From JAWXBM01 sp034440115 (GTDB lineage: Bacteria; Pseudomonadota; Gammaproteobacteria; Xanthomonadales; SZUA-36): 9,706 nt of DNA. This document shows positions 4,643-9,706 of the stretch, piece after piece; positions within the stretch are counted from its first letter, which is position 1; each line of letters starts with the position of its first letter. The notes beneath the pieces are model-generated. The model was not told the DNA's origin, searched no databases, and saw only the letters and a program-made list of their open reading frames with translations. The position numbers and the translations under genes are program-made. The stretch lies in the NCBI GenBank assembly GCA_034440115.1, contig JAWXBM010000037.1, positions 1-9,706 of the forward strand, in the 5' to 3' direction.

Positions 4643-5848
4643 CTACCCGGCCCTTTCCGAATAGGTCTTATCGTCATCAGACCAGGAGGGTGCAAGCGAT
4701 AGCTTGCTGGCTGATAACGAATTCCCCTTGTTTCTTGCTGAAATACTGACAGGCTCGTCTATGGTCTCCATCGGCTCATTGGCTGCAGCGGGTGTCACCT
4801 GTTGCAGTTGCAGCCGTAAGTCGTTGGGATAATCGGCGTTGGCCATGGCTTCTTCCTTGCTGATCAGGCCAGTTGCATAAAGTTCCAGCAAGGACTGATC
4901 GAAAGTCTTGCAGCCGCCGGTTGCACCGCGCAACATACCTTCCCGAATGTTATCCACTTCGCCATTGCGAATCAGTTCTTTTACATAGGCCGTATCCCGC
5001 ATGATTTCCACGGCGACCACACGCTTGCCATCAAGCGAAGGAATCAGGCGTTGAGCAACGATGGCGCGCAGGTTCATGGACAGTTGCAGGCAGATATCCG
5101 TATGGTGCTCACCGGGGAAAAAGTTCAGCACCCGGTGCAGGGTTTGATAGGCATTGCTCGAATGCAGAGTACCCAGGCACAGATGCCCGGTATCGGCAAA
5201 AGTGATTGCAGCTTCCATGGTTTCGCGATCGCGTATCTCGCCGATCAGGATGACATCGGGAGCCTGCCGCAAAGCGTTCTTGAGTGCGTGATTGAAGGAC
5301 AGAGTATCTATGCCCACTTCGCGTTGCGTGAATATGCTTTTTTTGTTGGGGTGGATGAACTCAATGGGGTCTTCAACGGTAACTACATGGCCGCATGAAT
5401 TGTCGTTGCGATAATCCAGCATGGCGGCCAGCGACGTAGATTTGCCTGATCCGGTAGCGCCGGTGACCAGCACCAGGCCGCGTTTGCGCATAACGATTTC
5501 TTTCAGATCCGCTGGCAGCCGCAATTGTTCAAGTGATGGAATTTCCGTCTTGATGTGACGGATCACAATACCCACGCTGTCACGTTGTCGGTGCACGTTC
5601 ACTCTGAACCGGCCGATACCATTCAGCTCAATCGCCATGTTCATTTCTTTTGTTTCAGCGAAATGGTCCTTTTCGGCGTCGCTCATCAGGGCATTGGCCA
5701 GGGCCAGAGTGTCGGTATTATTGAAATTTGTATTGCCGACTGGATGGCTGACACCATCGGCGCGAATCAGCGGAGGGCTGTTGCGGGTGATGTAGAGATC
5801 AGAACCGCCGCGTAAGACCATTTCACTGAGTAGCGATTTTATATCCAT
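4643..5848 (-). CDS. pilU: PilU-type twitching motility ATPase (PilT/PilU family)
   Basis: Hexameric cytoplasmic ATPase that assists type IV pilus retraction together with PilT. Of 401 residues, 1-110 form the PAS-like N-terminal domain (MDIKSLLSEMVLRGGSDLYI). They are followed by Walker A GATGSGKS (130-137), Asp box VVTVEDPIEF (155-164), Walker B region PDVILIGEIRD (197-207) and His box TGHLCLGTLHSSNA (220-233). The C-terminal TFDQSLLELYATGLIS ... ADYPNDLRL favours PilU over PilT. A further ~50 polar residues (351-401, Ser/Asp/Glu-rich) extend beyond the point where, as I recall, PilU proteins normally end. The ATG at 5848 begins the family N-terminus, with AAGGGA 12 nt upstream. The longer frame to 5899 has no homology support. 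No pilT is present in the window. A candidate sigma-54 promoter lies at 5923-5938. Confidence 0.92.
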   Translation of the reverse strand: MDIKSLLSEMVLRGGSDLYITRNSPPLIRADGVSHPVGNTNFNNTDTLALANALMSDAEKDHFAETKEMNMAIELNGIGRFRVNVHRQRDSVGIVIRHIKTEIPSLEQLRLPADLKEIVMRKRGLVLVTGATGSGKSTSLAAMLDYRNDNSCGHVVTVEDPIEFIHPNKKSIFTQREVGIDTLSFNHALKNALRQAPDVILIGEIRDRETMEAAITFADTGHLCLGTLHSSNAYQTLHRVLNFFPGEHHTDICLQLSMNLRAIVAQRLIPSLDGKRVVAVEIMRDTAYVKELIRNGEVDNIREGMLRGATGGCKTFDQSLLELYATGLISKEEAMANADYPNDLRLQLQQVTPAAANEPMETIDEPVSISARNKGNSLSASKLSLAPSWSDDDKTYSERAG

Positions 5849-5922
5849 TGTAATTTTGATTCCCTTTGTTATTTCCAGACGGTGAACGCCCGACACCATC
5901 CATTGGTATCTAAGCTATTATA

Positions 5923-5938
5923 TGCAAGTAGTATGCCA
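5923..5938 (-). promoter_or_regulatory. Candidate sigma-54 (-24/-12) promoter for pilU
   Basis: On the minus strand TGGCAT-ACTAC-TTGCA (5938 to 5923) fits the sigma-54 consensus TGGCAC-N5-TTGCA with one mismatch and exact GG-N10-GC spacing. Transcription would begin near 5911-5913, about 65 nt before the pilU ATG. A TATAAT (5922-5917) overlaps immediately downstream but lacks a -35 at proper spacing. Sigma-54 with the PilR activator is known to drive pilA in Pseudomonas, so RpoN control of a pilus gene is plausible. No activator site was identified. Confidence 0.55.
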
Positions 5939-6383
5939 ACCGGTGAAAGGACCGCAGTAGGCCCGATTGCTGGCTTGTGTACTCTAAGTGGCCCGGCTCA
6001 GCTGACAGCCAATATCATTCGTTGACAAAATACAGGGTGTTTTGCCTTGCAAAATTCACCGCAACAACGGCAGCGAATCAGGTAGCATTCGGCCATGACC
6101 AAAATGAAACCCAGCACCTTGCGAATCGGTTACCGCTGTCGTCCGCAGCGTCTCGCAGACCGATGCGATGCACTTGTTATCAGCTCTGGCACGGGTGGGC
6201 TTCCCTCTGCCGCTTTATGCAGTGAACCTGGTTGGAAAGTGTGCCGCTGATGAAGAAAATTTTTGACTCGTAAGCGGAGCTTTTTGGCGAGTTGCTGGTT
6301 CAGGAAATTTCCCAGCGAAAAACATAATCCCTTTCTCTGGGCCGTTTTGGCAAACTCCAGGTTTATACTGCAAACATGACGAC
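5939..6383. other. Gene-free intergenic region between pilU and the lipoprotein gene
   Basis: About 450 nt between divergent genes. The open frames here have no Shine-Dalgarno and low-complexity translations, and I reject them. TTGACA occurs at 6021-6026 without a matching -10. TATACT at 6365-6370 could be the -10 of the lipoprotein gene, but its -35 is poor. No clear terminator, repeat or structured RNA is seen. Confidence 0.5.
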
Positions 6384-6390
6384 GAAGGAG
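6384..6390 (+). promoter_or_regulatory. Ribosome binding site fixing a TTG start
   Basis: GAAGGAG ends 8 nt before the TTG at 6399. No in-frame ATG exists at the right place for a signal peptide, so this strong site decides the unusual start codon. Confidence 0.8.
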
Positions 6391-6398
6391 ATAAAATT

Positions 6399-6722
6399 TT
6401 GCAAAATTTAATCAAGCTAGCTTCCCTCATGGCACTTTTGGTTTGCGTCTCTGCCTGCACCTGGGTAAAGGCTACGCCGGGCGGTACAAAAGTGGTTGTT
6501 TCGGACGGCGCTGGAGTCAGTAACTGTGTAAGTAAAGGTGAAGTGGAGTCCGTGCTGAAAAGTCGTGTGGGCGGATTTGAACGCAATGCGACCAAGGTCA
6601 AGGGCGAACTTGAAACACTGGCGCGTAATGAAGCCTCCAAGATGGGTGGCGACACCATAGTTGCCCTGTCCAACGTCAGGGATGGCAAGCAAAACTTTGG
6701 TGTCTATCGCTGTCGCCCCTGA
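6399..6722 (+). CDS. DUF4156-type lipoprotein
   Basis: A 107-aa predicted lipoprotein. The signal peptide MQNLIKLASLMALLVCVSAC has a lipobox VSAC with the lipidated Cys at residue 20, followed by TW, so no Asp Lol-avoidance signal and probable sorting to the outer membrane. The mature domain contains VKATPGGTKVVV, a Cys (NCVSKGEV) and KVKGELETLARNEASKMGGD, then the terminal NFGVYRC. This is the DUF4156 pattern, with two cysteines that may pair in the periplasm. Function is unknown; the fold is reminiscent of RcsF-like envelope lipoproteins (inference). The start is TTG, supported by GAAGGAG 8 nt upstream. The stop is 24 nt before the next gene's ATG, suggesting an operon with the hydrolase. 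Confidence 0.85.
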   Translation: MQNLIKLASLMALLVCVSACTWVKATPGGTKVVVSDGAGVSNCVSKGEVESVLKSRVGGFERNATKVKGELETLARNEASKMGGDTIVALSNVRDGKQNFGVYRCRP

Positions 6723-6746
6723 TTGCCAGGCCGGGGCCACAAGCTG

Positions 6747-7997
6747 ATGCGCGTTTCAGATCTTCGCGGCGCGCTGCGACTGGCTGTGCAGGCAACCAGT
6801 GGCGTTACCCGTGTCACTGAAGGGGTGCACCAATCGGTTTGGAGCACTCTGGGTGCGTCGGGTGGCAAAACCATGGGCACCACGCGGGGGTTAACCGGCG
6901 CGGTGTATCGCCTGATTGATGGCATTACCCATATCACGGGCAAGAGTACAGATGCGGCAATGGCTGCGCTGGAGTCCATGTTCGAATCGGAAAGCGGCAA
7001 TAAGCCGCGATCTGCTCGCGCTGAATCGCTGCTGGCCATTTTGAATGGCGTGATGGGCGACCGTCTGGCTGAAGATGCCAGCCCATTCACCATTGCCATG
7101 GATATCCGTTCTGAGGCGGCAATGCATGGCGGAGTTTTGCAGCCAGCCAGTTTTGCGACCCCCGATGCTGCCGGTAAAGTTTTGCTGTTGATCCATGGCC
7201 TGTGCATGAATGATTTCAAGCAGCACGCAAAGTACCAAGGCAACGCCACCGAACCAGGTGCATTACTGGCAGAAAGGCTTGGGTACTTTCCGTTGTACCT
7301 GCGCTACAACTCCGGCTTGCATATTTCCCAAAATGGTAAGGAGTTGGCACAGCAGCTCCAGCAACTGGTCGAATGCTGGCCACAAGACATCGAAGAACTG
7401 AGTGTGGTTGCTCACAGCATGGGTGGCCTGGTGATACGCAGTGCCATGCGTCATGCTCAGCAACAGGGGGCACAGCAGCAAGGTATGAATTGGCCAGAGC
7501 GGGTGAAAAACCTGGTTTTTCTCGGCACACCGCATCATGGTGCGCGATTGGAGCGGGCTGGCAACTGGCTGGACAAAATTCTTGAAAACGCACCTTATGT
7601 CAAACCCTTTGCTGCCCTTGGTCAAATGCGCAGCGCCGGTATCACCGATCTCCGCCACGGTAACCTGCTGCAACAGGACTGGGATGGTCACGACCGTTTC
7701 CAGCTCAAACCTGACAGCCGTGAGCCCGTGCCGCTACCCGCGTCCATCAATTGTGATACGGTGGCCGCAACCCTGGCAGAGAGGCGCGGCATCCTGTCGG
7801 ATCGCCTTCTCGGAGACGGCTTGGTTCCCTTGCGCAGTGCGCTGGGCCAGCATGATGACGCCGCCCTTGCACTGACTTTCCCGGATTCGGCACAAAAGAT
7901 TGTTTATAAAACCGGCCATATGGGATTACTGCATAGCCCGACTGTAAATGAGCAAATCATCAGTTGGCTAAAAGCTGCGCAACCAGCTCCTTTTTGA
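6747..7997 (+). CDS. Alpha/beta hydrolase (lipase/esterase, PGAP1-like core)
   Basis: A 416-aa serine hydrolase. Residues 1-130 form a helical N-terminal region of unknown role (LRLAVQATSGVTRVTEGVHQ; TRGLTGAVYRLIDGITHITG). The catalytic core begins with LLLIHGLCMND (oxyanion-hole HG at 150-151). The nucleophile elbow VVAHSMGGLVIR places Ser224 in A-H-S-M-G rather than the usual G-H-S-M-G, and FLGTPHHGARLER is characteristic of PGAP1/lipase-type enzymes. Asp357 (LLGDGLVPLRS) and His391 (TGHMGLLHS) complete the triad. The natural substrate is unknown: a lipid or ester is likely. There is no signal peptide. The ATG at 6747 is chosen over the upstream TTG at 6723; neither has a strong Shine-Dalgarno, though translational coupling with the lipoprotein gene is possible. 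The next gene starts 13 nt after the stop. Confidence 0.88.
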   Translation: MRVSDLRGALRLAVQATSGVTRVTEGVHQSVWSTLGASGGKTMGTTRGLTGAVYRLIDGITHITGKSTDAAMAALESMFESESGNKPRSARAESLLAILNGVMGDRLAEDASPFTIAMDIRSEAAMHGGVLQPASFATPDAAGKVLLLIHGLCMNDFKQHAKYQGNATEPGALLAERLGYFPLYLRYNSGLHISQNGKELAQQLQQLVECWPQDIEELSVVAHSMGGLVIRSAMRHAQQQGAQQQGMNWPERVKNLVFLGTPHHGARLERAGNWLDKILENAPYVKPFAALGQMRSAGITDLRHGNLLQQDWDGHDRFQLKPDSREPVPLPASINCDTVAATLAERRGILSDRLLGDGLVPLRSALGQHDDAALALTFPDSAQKIVYKTGHMGLLHSPTVNEQIISWLKAAQPAPF

Positions 7998-8010
7998 AGG
8001 ACTGCATGGG

Positions 8011-8367
8011 ATGACATTCCACAAACAGAACCAAGGCTGGCTGATCGGGTTAGGGGTAATGATTACCCTGCTATGGACCTCTCAGTTTGCTGCTGACTGG
8101 TTCAAACCACACAACGAAATTGAGTTTGCCCAGCACAGCAAGATTGAGCTGGCAAACGTCATTGGGTCTGAGCGGAGTGGTATCAATCGTGTCTCCAGGC
8201 TGGAAAGCAAGCCTGATCCAATCGCACTGATATCCGAATTTTCTGCACACACCCTGTCAAGGCGTGGCCTGTGGCGCATACCTTTTGCGTTAGCAGGTGG
8301 CCACAGCAGTCAACCCACGGGCTTGCCTGGAATCCGCGCTCCACCTCGTTACCTACCCTCCGCGTAA
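8011..8367 (+). CDS. Hypothetical membrane-anchored protein
   Basis: Not recognised. It has 118 residues with one N-terminal membrane segment (about 10-29, WLIGLGVMITLLWTSQFAAD), inside-out topology expected from the Lys at residue 5, then a polar region (residues 35-82). AAGGA 9 nt before the ATG is a good Shine-Dalgarno, and the 13-nt gap after the hydrolase suggests translation in the same operon. The last 35 or so residues (RRGLWRIPFALAGG, then Gly/Pro/Arg-rich to YLPSA) look unlike the rest. The reading frame may have been altered there by a frameshift or by an inserted intergenic sequence, so the authentic C-terminus is doubtful. Confidence 0.55.
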   Translation: MTFHKQNQGWLIGLGVMITLLWTSQFAADWFKPHNEIEFAQHSKIELANVIGSERSGINRVSRLESKPDPIALISEFSAHTLSRRGLWRIPFALAGGHSSQPTGLPGIRAPPRYLPSA

Positions 8368-8427
8368 ATCCGCTTTTTTTACGATCAATTTTGCAGGGCT
8401 CGAATGGGTCGTGCATTTATTCTCTTG

Positions 8428-8444
8428 CTGCGGCAGTGCCGCAG
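8428..8444. repeat. Perfect palindrome just before a ribosome binding site
   Basis: CTGCGGCA-G-TGCCGCAG, an RNA stem of 6 bp with a CAGTG loop, ends 8 nt before the GGAGG (8453-8457) of the next gene. It could be an operator or modulate translation initiation; nothing proves either. Confidence 0.5.
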
Positions 8445-8463
8445 TGGAGTTTGGAGGTTTGTA

Positions 8464-8754
8464 ATGTCTGAACAAAATGGCTTGCCAGTGCCCACACTTA
8501 CCGAATTGTCACGGGACGAAAATCTTTTAACCGCTACACCAAAAAGTCAGATAGCCAATGAATCCGACGGTTCGATTGGGTCCCATTTGTTGTTTGGCCT
8601 GGGAACACTTTTATTTGTGGCTCCAATGCTCATTCCAGGTATTCCTATGAAGTGGCTGGCTGTGACCTATGTTGGCTTGATGTGTATGGTGATAGTTGGC
8701 TACATGCTATGGCGTGCATTCAGCGCCCTGAAAGCTCGTCAGTTGCGCCGCTGA
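8464..8754 (+). CDS. Hypothetical two-helix inner-membrane protein
   Basis: Not recognised as a named family. It has 96 residues: a hydrophilic N-terminus of about 38 residues (MSEQNGLPVPTLTELSRDEN), two membrane helices at about 41-60 (LLFGLGTLLFVAPMLIPGI) and 64-86 (KWLAVTYVGLMCMVIVGYML), and a basic cytoplasmic tail ALKARQLRR. By the positive-inside rule both termini face the cytoplasm. GGAGG 6 nt upstream fixes the ATG at 8464; the in-frame ATG at 8404 has no such site. Last gene before the terminator at 8783, possibly the end of the operon that starts at 6399, although 97 nt with a palindrome separate it from the previous gene. Confidence 0.7.
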   Translation: MSEQNGLPVPTLTELSRDENLLTATPKSQIANESDGSIGSHLLFGLGTLLFVAPMLIPGIPMKWLAVTYVGLMCMVIVGYMLWRAFSALKARQLRR

Positions 8755-8782
8755 GGGTGACTTGAACGGTAATGCGAACAAG

Positions 8783-8808
8783 ACGCCAGACAAAAGTCTG
8801 GCGTTTCC
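8783..8808 (+). terminator. Intrinsic terminator
   Basis: ACGCCAGAC (8783-8791), loop AAAA, GTCTGGCGT (8796-8804), then TT-CCC. A perfect 9-bp GC-rich stem 28 nt after the stop of the two-helix membrane protein, with a short U-tract. It separates this group from the HiPIP gene. Confidence 0.75.
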
Positions 8809-9021
8809 CAGCCCACAAACCCAGGAGCCTGTCGGACTTAACATGCTTTGATATTGAATTTTCAAGCATGATGTTGCTGAGTGATGCAGCAAACCTGATG
8901 GGGTTAAAGCATAATTACAGCGGGCCAGAACTTGCAATTCACGTTTTGACAACATTTGAAAGCGCATACTCACAACTGAGCCAATACCCTTGTTAACCCT
9001 GATTAAAACGGAAAATTCATC

Positions 9022-9504
9022 ATGAAAAAATCTTCTCAGTTGATGGCTGAACGTAGAAAGTTTCTCAAGTTAGTCGGTGGCGGTGCAGCATTTGTATCCC
9101 TTGCCGGCCTGGCGGCGTGTTCAGACAGTGGTTCAGAAACAACAGCCAAAGCAACAACGGCAGCGCAAAAGGCAGACCCTGTGCCAGATGAAAAGCCCGC
9201 TGCGCAAACAGCCATGAAGCCTGAGCCTGCAAGTGCCGAGCCCGTAAGCCAGCCAGCCACTGCCAGCAGCGAGGGCGCTCCTCATTTGAGCGAGGACTTC
9301 CCGCAGGCCAAAGCTTTGGGCTATTACAACGACAGCAGCGCCGTTGATGCGGCAAAATACCCCAAGCATACACCCGATCAGATTTGTGGTAATTGCGTGC
9401 TTTATACCGGTAAGGCCGGCGACGCGTGGGGGCCTTGTGGGATTTTTCCGGGCCACCAGGTTAATGCCAATGGTTGGTGCACTGCTTACGTCCGCAAAGC
9501 CTGA
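9022..9504 (+). CDS. High-potential iron-sulfur protein (HiPIP) with Tat signal and lipobox
   Basis: Periplasmic [4Fe-4S] electron carrier, known in this family to shuttle electrons from the bc1 complex to oxidases or reaction centres. The 160 residues start with a Tat motif ERRKFLK (Arg11-Arg12) and a hydrophobic stretch LVGGGAAFVSLAGLA ending in LAAC at Cys33, a lipobox-like site. An Ala/Pro/Thr/Glu-rich linker spans about 34-86, and a C-terminal HiPIP domain follows. The cluster ligands are Cys122 and Cys125 (ICGNC), Cys139 (GPCGIFPG) and Cys153 (NGWC), spaced C-x2-C-x13-C-x13-C. The combination suggests a carrier tethered to the membrane by a flexible stalk; plain signal peptidase I cleavage is the alternative. 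The Shine-Dalgarno is weak (GGAAAA). It is monocistronic between two hairpins. TTGACA at 8946-8951 is a possible -35 without a well-spaced -10. Confidence 0.93.
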   Translation: MKKSSQLMAERRKFLKLVGGGAAFVSLAGLAACSDSGSETTAKATTAAQKADPVPDEKPAAQTAMKPEPASAEPVSQPATASSEGAPHLSEDFPQAKALGYYNDSSAVDAAKYPKHTPDQICGNCVLYTGKAGDAWGPCGIFPGHQVNANGWCTAYVRKA

Positions 9505-9549
9505 AGTCATCCGAACAGATAGCTGTAATGAACAACCCGACCATCTCCG

Positions 9550-9578
9550 AGTTGGCTGCATAAGCCAGCTAGGGCTGC
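9550..9578 (+). terminator. Possible weak terminator after the HiPIP gene
   Basis: AGTTGGCT (9550-9557), loop GCATA, AGCCAGCT (9563-9570) forms an 8-bp stem including one G-T pair, 45 nt after the HiPIP stop. The following sequence has only a TTTT a few bases on, so termination may be inefficient. It lies between convergent genes. Confidence 0.4.
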
Positions 9579-9605
9579 TTTTGGTGCTCGCTTTTCATCA
9601 CGCTG

Positions 9606-9704
9606 TCACTGAGTATTACGTAAAGCCACACATTCGGCATCAGCCTGCTGCGCTTCGCGCAAAAAACGTAATGCTGTGCTGTCCAGTTGACCTGCAGTCT
9701 CGTC
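9606..9704 (-). CDS. 3' end of an unidentified gene, cut by the window edge
   Basis: The minus-strand frame running in from the right edge encodes DETAGQLDSTALRFLREAQQ, then ADAECVALRNTQ and TGA at 9608-9606. The 32 visible residues are evenly charged and helix-like with natural codon use, and convergence with the HiPIP gene is a normal layout. The two outermost bases (9705-9706) belong to an incomplete codon. I do not recognise the family, and so short a piece could still be a chance open frame. Confidence 0.4.
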   Translation of the reverse strand, partial: DETAGQLDSTALRFLREAQQADAECVALRNTQ

Positions 9705-9706
9705 TA

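Noticed and set aside
6021..6050. TTGACA as -35 of a promoter
   Set aside because: No acceptable -10 at 16-18 bp and no gene start nearby on that strand.
5977..6225. 82-codon open frame in the pilU upstream region
   Set aside because: GTG start without a Shine-Dalgarno, low-complexity translation and no recognisable domain.
6215..6740. Minus-strand open frames opposite the lipoprotein gene
   Set aside because: Shadow frames of a gene with a strong ribosome binding site, signal peptide and family match on the plus strand.
8868..8996. Short open frame (MMLLSDAANLMG...) upstream of the HiPIP gene
   Set aside because: No ribosome binding site and no family resemblance; it lies where the HiPIP promoter should be. 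A leader peptide is possible but unsupported.
9133..9561. Minus-strand open frames opposite the HiPIP gene
   Set aside because: Antisense shadows of the Ala/Pro-rich linker; the HiPIP cysteine pattern is decisive on the plus strand.

Overview
The window looks like a gammaproteobacterial chromosome. A betaproteobacterium is possible but less likely. The reasons are the L13/S9 pair of gammaproteobacterial type, a bacterial-type Coq7 for ubiquinone synthesis, a PilU type IV pilus ATPase, a Tat-exported high-potential iron-sulfur protein (HiPIP), and dispersed GTCATCCCGGG palindromic repeats. No species can be named from the sequence alone.

Left part (1-2354), conserved core: a nested palindromic repeat cluster abuts the 3' end of coq7 (minus strand). 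Divergent from coq7 is a small thioredoxin-like [2Fe-2S] ferredoxin, followed by a strong sigma-70-type promoter and the ribosomal protein operon rplM-rpsI. A tRNA-Gln(CTG) starts 12 nt after rpsI and is probably processed from the same transcript, which ends in a clear intrinsic terminator.

Middle (2355-3836), degraded or accessory: immediately after the terminator is a run of five consecutive short hairpins, one with a GAAA tetraloop and tandem G-A mismatches. The run is closed by a second copy of the tRNA 3' end (T-loop end through CCA). This is the layout known from the E. coli tyrT/rtT repeats and is the most interesting object in the window. Then come decayed terminator-like hairpins flanking another palindromic repeat, an ORF carrying only the C-terminal tail of an addiction-module antidote, and a secreted-protein gene broken at a run of eight C. 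I see no convincing gene in 2687-2882 or 3186-3295.

Right-middle (3854-5938): a VOC-family protein and a small DUF3185-type membrane protein on the plus strand converge on pilU (minus strand) across a strong hairpin. PilU has a C-terminal tail of about 50 residues and a very good candidate sigma-54 promoter.

Right part (6399-9706): a possible envelope operon of a DUF4156-type lipoprotein (TTG start with a perfect ribosome binding site), an alpha/beta hydrolase with a PGAP1-like core, and two small unrecognised membrane proteins, ending in a terminator. A monocistronic HiPIP with both a Tat motif and a lipobox follows. At the right edge is the 3' end of an unidentified minus-strand gene.
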